From: Methanobacteriota archaeon
Lineage (GTDB): Archaea; Thermoplasmatota; Thermoplasmata; UBA10834
Direction: 5' to 3'
Assembly: GCA_020347565.1 (NCBI GenBank)
Contig: CP070732.1
Span: 657,972-721,971 of the forward strand
DNA length: 64,000 nucleotides
In this document: one piece after another, positions 7,313 to 14,809 of the stretch
Position numbering within the stretch: position 1 is the first letter of the stretch
How the letters are laid out: each line of letters begins with the position of its first letter
Position numbers and translations under genes: made by a program
Notes under the pieces: model-generated
Seen by the model: the letters and a program-made list of their open reading frames with translations, nothing else
Databases searched by the model: none
Told to the model about the DNA's origin: nothing

Positions 7313-9757
7313 ATGATGCTCGATGGACCGAACGGACGACGCGAAGGAGCGAACGAGCATCTGCTATGGCTTGACCAGATCGGCATCAAGGATATCGCCA
7401 AGGTCGGAGGCAAGAACGCCTCGCTCGGCGAGATGCTCGGCAACCTAACGGAGAAGGGCATACGAGTGCCCGAAGGCTTCGCCGTCACGACCAAGGCCTT
7501 CAGGTGGTTCGTGGAGAACGCAGAGCTCGACGACAAGGTGAAGGAGACGCTCTCCGGCGTGGACCCGGACGACCCCGAGAAGGTGTCGGAGATGGGCCGG
7601 CGGATACGGAGCGCTTTCCTGGAAGCCGGGTTCCCGGCGGAGCTCGAGAGGGAGATCAAATACGGCTACTGGGAGCTGGGCAGGAGGCTCGGGCTGAAGA
7701 ACCCGAGCGTGGCGATTCGATCGAGCGCCACATCGGAGGATTCGGACGGCGCATCGTTCGCAGGCCAGCACGAGACGATACTGAACGTGCGCGGTCAGGG
7801 GGCGGTCCTCAAGGCGATCAGGCAGTGCTTCGCCAGCCTCTTCACCGACAGGGCGATCGCCTACAGGGCTCACAGGGGTTTCGAGCAGCTCGGGAACGCT
7901 CTCTCCGTCGGCGTCCAGCGGATGGTCAGAAGCGACCAGGCCTGCTCGGGCGTGATGTTCACACTGGACACCGAGAGCGGCTTCGACAAGGTCGTCTACA
8001 TAACCGGTTCATGGGGCTTAGGCGAGATGATCGTCCAGGGCGCGGTCAACCCCGACCAGTTCTACGTCTTCAAGCCTGCGCTCGGCAAGTTCGAGGACCC
8101 CATCGTCGAGAAGAAGCTCGGTGGCAAGCGGCAGAAGCTCGTGTACTCGTCCAAGGGGAACGGCATGATCGACCTCGAGGTCACCGAGCGCGACCGCAAG
8201 AGGTTCGTGCTCAACGACGACGAGATCGTTACCCTCGCCAAGTGGGCTTGCATGATCGAGGAGCACTACGGGAAGCCCATGGACATCGAGTGGGCCAAGG
8301 ACGGCGTGACCGGTGATCTGTACGTCGTCCAGGCGAGGCCGGAGACTGTCCACGCCGCCAGGGGCAAGGGCGAGCTCGAGACTTATGTCCTGGAGGAGCG
8401 TAGTGACGTGCTCGTATCGGGCGAGGCGGTCGGCAGCAAGATTGGGGCTGGCGTCGTCAATGTCCTCGAGAGCGCCTTCGAGATATCTGAATTCAGGAAG
8501 GGCGAGGTCTTGGTCACGGACAAGACGGACCCGGACTGGGAGCCCATCATGCGCATCGCGTCCGCGATCGTCACCGACAGGGGCGGCCGTACTTGCCATG
8601 CCGCGATAGTCTCACGGGAGCTGGGCATACCGTGCATCATCGGCACCGGCGATGGCACGAAGCAGCTCAGGGATGGCCAGAAGGTGACGGTGGACACCTC
8701 CGAGGGCGAGGGGCGCGTTTACGATGGCGTTCTGAGGTTCAGGGTGGACAAGAGGAACCTCAAGGCCATACCGGAGACGAAGACGAAGATATTCATGAAC
8801 GTGGCCGTCCCGGAGCACGTCTTCACGCAAGGCCAGATACCATGCGACGGCGTGGGCCTGGCACGCCTCGAGTTCATCATCGCGTCGCACATAGGCATCC
8901 ATCCGATGGCGCTGATCGAGTTCGAGAAGCTCCAGGCGATGGCCGCCGACGACCCCGAAGTCGCATCTATTGTCGCGAAGATCGACGACAGGACACAGGG
9001 GTACGAGGACAAGACGGAGTTCTTCCTCGACAGGCTCGCTTGGGGCGTCGGGAAGATCGCTGCGACGTTCTACCCGAAGGACGTCATCGTGAGGCTTTCG
9101 GACTTCAAGACCAACGAGTATGGCAACCTGCTCGGCGGGAGGCTCTACGAGCCCGTGGAGTACAACCCGATGATCGGCTGGCGCGGGGCCTCCCGGTACT
9201 ACGACCCCAAATTCAGCCCCGCGTTCGCACTCGAGTGCGCGGCGCTCAGGCGCGTGCGGGACCGAAAGGGACTGACGAACGTCAAGGTGATGGTGCCCTT
9301 CTGCAGGACGCCGGACGAGGGACGCAAGGTCATCAGGACGATGGCCGATTTCGGGCTCAAGCAAGGGGAGAACGACCTGGAGATATACGTGATGTGCGAG
9401 ATACCCAGCAATGTGATCATGGCCGAGGAGTTCGCGGAGGTGTTCGACGGGTTCTCGATAGGCTCAAACGACTTGACGCAGCTGACCCTCGGGCTGGACC
9501 GCGACTCCGAGCTGGTGTCGCACCTCTACGATGAGAGGAACCCCGCCGTCAAGAACCTCGTCGAGACGGTCGTGAGGACAGCGAAGGCGAAGGGCAGGAA
9601 GGTCGGGATATGCGGGCAGGCGCCATCGGATTTCCCTGAGTTCGCCGACTTCCTCGTGGAGCTGGGCATAGATAGCATGTCCCTTAACCCGGATACGGTC
9701 ATAGCCACCAAGCTGCGCGTTGCCGAGAAGGAGAAGTCCCTCGGCGTCGGGAAGTGA
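7313..9757 (+). CDS. ppsA: Phosphoenolpyruvate synthase (pyruvate, water dikinase)
   Basis: 814 residues. The N-terminal ATP-grasp domain starts at LLWLDQIGIKDIAKVGGKNASLG. The central swivelling domain carries the phospho-His motif GGRTCHAAIVSRELGIPC. The C-terminal PEP/pyruvate TIM barrel contains GSNDLTQLTLGLDRDS and the Cys-containing GICGQAPSD. It converts pyruvate, ATP and water to PEP, AMP and phosphate, feeding gluconeogenesis in a protein-using archaeon, and may run in reverse. Two adjacent ATGs (7313, 7316) fit the family N-terminus. It is monocistronic, with a T-tract after the stop. Confidence 0.95.
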   Translation: MMLDGPNGRREGANEHLLWLDQIGIKDIAKVGGKNASLGEMLGNLTEKGIRVPEGFAVTTKAFRWFVENAELDDKVKETLSGVDPDDPEKVSEMGRRIRSAFLEAGFPAELEREIKYGYWELGRRLGLKNPSVAIRSSATSEDSDGASFAGQHETILNVRGQGAVLKAIRQCFASLFTDRAIAYRAHRGFEQLGNALSVGVQRMVRSDQACSGVMFTLDTESGFDKVVYITGSWGLGEMIVQGAVNPDQFYVFKPALGKFEDPIVEKKLGGKRQKLVYSSKGNGMIDLEVTERDRKRFVLNDDEIVTLAKWACMIEEHYGKPMDIEWAKDGVTGDLYVVQARPETVHAARGKGELETYVLEERSDVLVSGEAVGSKIGAGVVNVLESAFEISEFRKGEVLVTDKTDPDWEPIMRIASAIVTDRGGRTCHAAIVSRELGIPCIIGTGDGTKQLRDGQKVTVDTSEGEGRVYDGVLRFRVDKRNLKAIPETKTKIFMNVAVPEHVFTQGQIPCDGVGLARLEFIIASHIGIHPMALIEFEKLQAMAADDPEVASIVAKIDDRTQGYEDKTEFFLDRLAWGVGKIAATFYPKDVIVRLSDFKTNEYGNLLGGRLYEPVEYNPMIGWRGASRYYDPKFSPAFALECAALRRVRDRKGLTNVKVMVPFCRTPDEGRKVIRTMADFGLKQGENDLEIYVMCEIPSNVIMAEEFAEVFDGFSIGSNDLTQLTLGLDRDSELVSHLYDERNPAVKNLVETVVRTAKAKGRKVGICGQAPSDFPEFADFLVELGIDSMSLNPDTVIATKLRVAEKEKSLGVGK

Positions 9758-9878
9758 GGGCGCCCGTCCGCGCTCCCCTGTCGTCACGGGCAACGTCGCA
9801 AAATCGTCAATCTATCAGTATCGATAATGATAACATTTATTAGCGCCGTCTGAATATAGGTCAAATATCCTCCCCCCA

Positions 9879-9884
9879 TTTTTT
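9879..9884 (+). terminator. Oligo-T tract downstream of ppsA
   Basis: Six T residues follow a C-rich stretch about 120 bases after the ppsA stop, in the convergent gap with the MFS gene. Archaeal RNA polymerase terminates at such tracts without needing a hairpin. Confidence 0.35.
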
Positions 9885-9927
9885 CCAGATAGCTCTCTTG
9901 AGGCGGTCTTTCCTTCCGAGCGTAAGC

Positions 9928-11139
9928 TCATGCGGCTGACGCCTTATCCTGCAGGACCTTCTCACGGTCGAGCGCTCTGCCCCACATGGCAAGCAGCGTC
10001 ACGGCTATCGGCGCGCTGAGTATCGCCAGGAGGAGAAGGCTGTTGATGAGCCCCCAGGCGGACGCGACGTAGCCTACGCAGACCTCGACCACGACGAGCA
10101 GCGCTGTGAAAGCGAATGTCGCAATCGCCATGATCGTCGACCTGTGCTCGGAGTCCACTCTCTGGTTTATGTATCCGTTTATTATCGGCCCCTGGATGCC
10201 TGCGACGACGTAGACAAGGTACTGCATGACGATCGCGACCGGCGACCTCACGATGAACACCACCAGGAAGGTCGCGAACACCGCGGCATAGAGGAACACG
10301 AGCGAGTACTTCTCGCCCAGGATGCTTTCGATTCTGCGGGAGCACAGGATGACCACTGCGGCGACTAGCAGGAATGTGGAGAACAGGATCCCAACCCAGA
10401 GGAAGCTGAGGTCGAGGTCCTCGTTCATGTATATCGACCGGAAGATGGCCATCACGTACACGCCTATCTCCACTACTATCTGGAACAGGATGAGTATGAT
10501 TATGATCCTGGAGTTGAGGACAGTCCGGAGTCCGACGCCGAAATGCGCCGTCATGGATGCCATCCTGCTCCTGTCCACCTTGGGCTCCTGAAGCAGGAAA
10601 ACCGTGAACGAGCCGACGATGGTTATCAGAGCCGCCGCGATCAGCGTGATCTCGAGGCGGCCGGTCACTTCGACGATGACCCCCGCGACTGCGCAGGCCG
10701 CGGCGCTCATGAAGTACATGACCACGGTCGCCGTCAGCATGACCTGGGTGAACTCGTTGGCCCTCTTGAGTTCGAGCAGCGTGTCGTAGACGAACGGTGT
10801 GTCCCCGCTGACGATGAAACACACTCCGAGCGCCCAAATGAAGTTCGACAACACGTACTGCCAGAAGTCCGTGCTCAGCCCGAAGGCCAGGACTCCGACG
10901 GCGAACAGTATCTCCCCCATGAAGAGGGCGGCCTTCCTGCCGTACTTGTCCCCGAAGAGGCCAGCGGGTATCTGGAACCCTATCATCGTGCCCCAGAAGG
11001 CGGCGTCGACCACAGTGATCAGGTAGAGGCTGTCAAGGTTCTCGTACGCCCAGAGCGTCCAGAAGGGCATCCACATCGTGAACGATGTCAGCGCCCTGAA
11101 AAGGTAGAACCTACGTATGCGGGAGTCCCCTTCCGCCAT
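9928..11139 (-). CDS. Major facilitator superfamily permease
   Basis: 403 residues with about twelve membrane segments. The loop GLFGDKYGRKAALF between segments 2 and 3 matches the MFS signature (G-x-L-x-D-x-x-G-R-K). This is a cytoplasmic-membrane secondary transporter; the substrate is not identifiable. The ATG at 11139 lies about 25 bases after a TATA box, so the mRNA may be leaderless. It is convergent with ppsA and is preceded on the same strand by a saccharopine-dehydrogenase-like gene 147 bases away. Confidence 0.9.
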   Translation of the reverse strand: MAEGDSRIRRFYLFRALTSFTMWMPFWTLWAYENLDSLYLITVVDAAFWGTMIGFQIPAGLFGDKYGRKAALFMGEILFAVGVLAFGLSTDFWQYVLSNFIWALGVCFIVSGDTPFVYDTLLELKRANEFTQVMLTATVVMYFMSAAACAVAGVIVEVTGRLEITLIAAALITIVGSFTVFLLQEPKVDRSRMASMTAHFGVGLRTVLNSRIIIILILFQIVVEIGVYVMAIFRSIYMNEDLDLSFLWVGILFSTFLLVAAVVILCSRRIESILGEKYSLVFLYAAVFATFLVVFIVRSPVAIVMQYLVYVVAGIQGPIINGYINQRVDSEHRSTIMAIATFAFTALLVVVEVCVGYVASAWGLINSLLLLAILSAPIAVTLLAMWGRALDREKVLQDKASAA

Positions 11140-11158
11140 GGCAACCCGTATGGCCCTC

Positions 11159-11170
11159 TGGATAAAAACC
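11159..11170 (-). promoter_or_regulatory. TATA box for the MFS gene
   Basis: The minus strand reads GGTTTTTATCC with its centre about 25 bases before the ATG at 11139, the spacing expected for a leaderless archaeal transcript. Confidence 0.55.
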
Positions 11171-11190
11171 TGATGGAAGCGACGCCCAGC

Positions 11191-11206
11191 CTCGCCTCTC
11201 GGCGAG
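11191..11206. other. Small GC-rich hairpin in the 11.2-kb gap
   Basis: CTCGCC and GGCGAG flank a four-base loop, between the stop of the saccharopine-dehydrogenase-like gene and the MFS promoter. It may end or process the upstream transcript. Confidence 0.35.
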
Positions 11207-11286
11207 CCTGTGAGGGGGAGGGGCTGAAGGCCCTGTCTGGCGGAACCGACTGCGTCAGCCTATGGCTGCGCTCTCGGCCTGATGGT

Positions 11287-12495
11287 TTAGAGCTTCTTCT
11301 CGATGCAGTTCATGCCGAACTCGGGAAGCATGTCGACGAAGGGCTTCGGGTCGAGCATCTCCGGCGGGAAGACGCCCCTGATGCCTATCTCGCCACGCGC
11401 GAACAATATGGCTCCTACCGCCAACGGCACGCCCACGGTGTACGCCGTGGCGCTGTGCTTGTACCTGTTCCAGCAGTCCTGGTGGTTCATGGACGTGTAG
11501 GCGTAGTATGCGACATCCTTGCCGTCCTTCACGCCCTTCGTTATCGTTCCTATGGCCATATCGCCCCTGGCCTTGTCACCGATGCTGGCAGGGTCTGGCA
11601 GGCATGCCGCGACGACGTCCCTCGGCGCCACCTTCTTGCCCTTAACGTCTATCTTGTTCGGGTTGTCCAGGCCCAGCTTGCCTATCGTCTTGATCGCGTC
11701 GACATAGTTGTCTCCGAGCGCGATCTTGAAGTCGCAGTAGTCGCAGCCCTTGCCGAGAACCTCGCCGATGTACGTCGGTAGAGTCTCCTGCTCCTCGTGG
11801 TCGACGTTGTAGATCGGCAGCGTCCCGACCGGATCCGGATAGTCGAAAATCTCTCGGCCGCTGAAGGGCGGAATCTTCGTATAGTGTCCATCCCTGTAGA
11901 CCATGGCGTCCATCAGGACCTCCTCGATCAGCGTCTCCGGCGACCACAGCGGGGCGAAGTCGTACCCCTCCACGTATCCGTTGTCGCCGTCCCTGACGAG
12001 TATCTCCTTGACTCGGTCCATACGGTCTGCTGCCATCCGGGCGAAGATGTTCGTTGCGCCCGGGTCGCATCCGATTCCGAGCATGCCAACAATCCCTGCC
12101 TTCTCGTACCTGTCCGTGTAGAGCTTGGCCTGCGTCTGCATTGGAGGCTCCTGGACTATCTCTCCGGGCTTCTCCTTCGACAGGAATATGTCGCTGGCCA
12201 TGTCGGCGTAGTTCGCCTTGGCCATCAGACAGGCGTCCATGATTCCGTAGTTGAAACGCGGTATGACGCAGTTGAGGATCAGGTCGATTCCCTTGAACGC
12301 CTCTGCCATGCCCTCGACGTCCGACGCGTCGACCTTCATCTTTGATATCTTGTCGTTCGATATCCTCTTCTCCATCCTCTCTGCCTTCTCGAGGTCGATG
12401 TCGGCGAGGACTATGCTGTCGAACTCTTCGCAACCCGCGAGAATCTCAGCCGCGACTGATCCCACTGCTCCTACTCCAAGAACCATTGTCTTCAT
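11287..12495 (-). CDS. Saccharopine-dehydrogenase-family oxidoreductase, copy 1
   Basis: 402 residues. The N-terminal Rossmann domain begins MKTMVLGVGAVGSVAAEIL with the NAD(P) glycine motif. It is followed by an acidic DADI-type segment (VLADIDLEKAERME) and a C-terminal saccharopine-dehydrogenase catalytic domain (GIGCDPGATNIFA, DPVGTLPIYNVDHEEQETLP). Relatives include saccharopine dehydrogenases and carboxynorspermidine synthases, all acting on a C-N bond between two amino-acid-like parts. The start at ATG 12495 places the nucleotide-binding motif at the N-terminus; the longer open frame upstream reads as non-coding. A paralogue lies at 42833-44014 behind the leu operon. Substrate is unknown. 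Confidence 0.82.
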   Translation of the reverse strand: MKTMVLGVGAVGSVAAEILAGCEEFDSIVLADIDLEKAERMEKRISNDKISKMKVDASDVEGMAEAFKGIDLILNCVIPRFNYGIMDACLMAKANYADMASDIFLSKEKPGEIVQEPPMQTQAKLYTDRYEKAGIVGMLGIGCDPGATNIFARMAADRMDRVKEILVRDGDNGYVEGYDFAPLWSPETLIEEVLMDAMVYRDGHYTKIPPFSGREIFDYPDPVGTLPIYNVDHEEQETLPTYIGEVLGKGCDYCDFKIALGDNYVDAIKTIGKLGLDNPNKIDVKGKKVAPRDVVAACLPDPASIGDKARGDMAIGTITKGVKDGKDVAYYAYTSMNHQDCWNRYKHSATAYTVGVPLAVGAILFARGEIGIRGVFPPEMLDPKPFVDMLPEFGMNCIEKKL

Positions 12496-12560
12496 CGTAC
12501 TCACACTCGCCCCGGAACCCCCCACTCGGCCAAGACCCGACGTTACCCCGATGGCGGGGG

Positions 12561-12572
12561 ATTTACTTAAAC
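12561..12572 (-). promoter_or_regulatory. TATA-like element for saccharopine-dehydrogenase-like copy 1
   Basis: The minus strand reads GAGTTTAAGTAAATCCC about 70 bases before the ATG at 12495. The predicted leader of about 40 bases begins after a short CCCCG/CGGGG hairpin. Confidence 0.4.
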
Positions 12573-12686
12573 TCGGCGAACACATTCGAGATGCGTACAG
12601 GTCAGCTGCCACCAGGACGAGACTCCTCGGCAAGAGCTTTTCCCGAGCCATCCCGCTCTTCTATTGTGTGGCATCGCTCCCTGGCG

Positions 12687-14579
12687 TTATGCGGCCTTCG
12701 TTCTGCGGAAGCTGGGGAACCTGTCCTCCTCCCTGTGCGGCATGAACATCGCCTTGGCGAACTCGGACTGAAAGCCCGGCTCCGAGGCAAGTTCGACGTA
12801 TTCCACCGCCTTCGAAAGCCTGTCCGCGAGGTCACGTGCTTCGACCGATTTCAGGGCCATCCTCGCCCCGGACCCCGCGGCGTTGCCGATGAATCTGATC
12901 CTTTCGACGGGGACATCTGGGTACATGCCGATGGCAATCGCGCTCGAGGCGTCTATGTATGTTCCGAATGCCCCTGCCGTGTAGATGGTCTCAATGCCCG
13001 AGTAGTCTATTCCGAGCCGTTTGACCAGGACGGACACACCGGTGAATATCGCAGACTTGGCCAGCTGTATCTCCTGTACGTCGGCCTGAGTTACCGTCAC
13101 ATCAGCGTCGCCCCCGGAGTCGTCCATGGTCGCCAGCACGAACTCCGGCCTGCCGTCCTCACCCGTGCGGATGCGCTCGCTGGTACTCCCAGAGGCGATC
13201 TTCCCGGAGCTCGATATCACCCCGCATCGCAGCATCTCCGCGATGGCGTCCACGATTCCCGACCCGCAGATGCCTCTTGGGGGTGCGTCGTCGACAGTTC
13301 TGAGGCGAACGTCGAGGGTGTCCGACTCGATCGACACGCGTTCAATCGCCCCAGTGGATGCCCTCATTCCATGTCTTATGTGTGCGCCCTCGAAAGCTGG
13401 GCCAGAGGCGCAGGAGCAGCCGAGGAGCCTGTCCTTGTTCCCCACGATTATCTCCGTGTTCGTTCCTATGTCGATCATCATCCCGATGCCGCCGTCGGCG
13501 TGCAGCCCCGACGACAAGAGCACTGCGACAGCGTCAGCCCCCACGAACCCTGCTATGTTCGGCAGCGAGCTCACCTTGCCGAACGGGTAGATCTCCATTC
13601 CGATGTGTGCGGGGTCGACGGAGATGGCCGCCCTTACTGCTGGCGCGTACGGCGCCGCCGCAAGGTGCTCGGGGGGAATTCCGAAGAATATGTGATGCAT
13701 CGCCGTGTTCCCAACTACCATGACTTCCATGACGTCGTTCAGGTCCTTGCTAGCGTCTTCGCAAAGCGTCCGAAGCATCTGGTTGAGGGTCGAGATCACC
13801 GCCCCGTGCAATCTCTCCAGCCCGTCCGCGTTGCTGGCGGCGTAGGTTATCCGTGACATGACATCCTCGCCGAACGGTATCTGTGGATTCGGCTCGCTCA
13901 AATGCGCGAGCGTCTTCCCTGACGTGAGGTCAATCAAGTAGACGGCGATCTTCGTTGTCCCCACATCCGCTGCTGCTCCCAGCAGCTCGCCGGACGTATC
14001 CCCTGGGTCGACCCTGATCAGCTCCTCCCCCCTGAACAGCGTCACCGTCGTCTCCCATGACTTCTCCCTGAGGGCTCTCGGCATGTTCCTGTGAACGCCG
14101 TGCGAGAGGCTCGCTGTGATTGCAGCCTCGGAGTTCAGTATGTCCAACAGCCTGTCATCGTCCGCCCTGATATCCATCAGCGTGGCGGGCGGCATACGCA
14201 GCACGATCTTGCGCAGAGCTGGCTTCAACGCGACCTCGGGCTCGGCTCCGGAGGCGAGCAGCCTGTGGTGTCCTCTCAGGCTGCCTTCGGGAACCGTGAC
14301 GACGATGTCACCCTCCGAGACCACCTCGGCCTGGCACGCGAGCCTCATGCCGGATGTGATCTCTGTGGCGGTCAGAACCTTTGCTTCCGCCGCGGTGACC
14401 GCAGTCAGTCTGTCCATGCCCTCGACGACGCGCACCCTGCATTTGCCGCAACTCCCCGCCCCGCCGCAGATGGACTCGAGGGGGACACCGGTCCCGCCGG
14501 CGATAGCCAGGAGCGTGGAGCCAGCACGGGTGTCGGCCTTCTTCCCGATCGGTTGGAATCTCGTCGTTGCTTCGGACAT
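12687..14579 (-). CDS. RACo/RamA-type reductive activator of corrinoid proteins
   Basis: 630 residues. The N-terminal plant-type [2Fe-2S] ferredoxin domain has Cys38, Cys44, Cys47 and Cys82 in the spacing CX5CX2C...C. A linker leads into a C-terminal DUF4445 ASKHA-type ATPase domain (AAADVGTTKIAVYLIDL, MMIDIGTNTEIIVGN, CASGPAFEGAHI). This is the RACo architecture: ATP-driven one-electron reduction of inactive Co(II)-corrinoid to Co(I). Methanogen RamA does the same job but carries a 4Fe-4S ferredoxin module, so RACo is the closer match. It is the activator expected for the corrinoid protein at 22572-23204, although nearly 8 kb away on the opposite strand. A promoter sits close upstream. Confidence 0.9.
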   Translation of the reverse strand: MSEATTRFQPIGKKADTRAGSTLLAIAGGTGVPLESICGGAGSCGKCRVRVVEGMDRLTAVTAAEAKVLTATEITSGMRLACQAEVVSEGDIVVTVPEGSLRGHHRLLASGAEPEVALKPALRKIVLRMPPATLMDIRADDDRLLDILNSEAAITASLSHGVHRNMPRALREKSWETTVTLFRGEELIRVDPGDTSGELLGAAADVGTTKIAVYLIDLTSGKTLAHLSEPNPQIPFGEDVMSRITYAASNADGLERLHGAVISTLNQMLRTLCEDASKDLNDVMEVMVVGNTAMHHIFFGIPPEHLAAAPYAPAVRAAISVDPAHIGMEIYPFGKVSSLPNIAGFVGADAVAVLLSSGLHADGGIGMMIDIGTNTEIIVGNKDRLLGCSCASGPAFEGAHIRHGMRASTGAIERVSIESDTLDVRLRTVDDAPPRGICGSGIVDAIAEMLRCGVISSSGKIASGSTSERIRTGEDGRPEFVLATMDDSGGDADVTVTQADVQEIQLAKSAIFTGVSVLVKRLGIDYSGIETIYTAGAFGTYIDASSAIAIGMYPDVPVERIRFIGNAAGSGARMALKSVEARDLADRLSKAVEYVELASEPGFQSEFAKAMFMPHREEDRFPSFRRTKAA

Positions 14580-14610
14580 CCTGCCCGGATGGGTGAGCAG
14601 TACAACGACT

Positions 14611-14623
14611 GATATAGTTTCCC
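14611..14623 (-). promoter_or_regulatory. BRE/TATA promoter of the corrinoid activator gene
   Basis: The minus strand reads GGGAAACTATATC: a purine-rich BRE followed by a TATA box, about 36 bases before the ATG at 14579. A leader of about ten bases is predicted. Confidence 0.55.
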
Positions 14624-14809
14624 GCTTCTCGTCTTCGTCGTCCGCGTCGATTGCTCAAATGCACTGGGGAGACGCCGCATCTAAAGAGCCCTCCGGGAAA
14701 AGGTTATGATGGAAGAAGACATTACAATCACTTCGATGGGCTTCGCGGGTCTTGAGATCCTTGCCCTGGGGAATGTGGGAGGCTGACGCTCAACAACAGA
14801 GAATTCGAT

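Noticed and set aside
12497-12540. A possible tRNA suggested by GGCCGAGTGG on the minus strand
   Set aside because: No acceptor stem, anticodon arm or T-loop could be assembled around it.
14706-14786. A 26-codon ORF in the leader of the solute-binding protein gene
   Set aside because: It has no clear ribosome-binding site and no telling composition, so it cannot be separated from chance.
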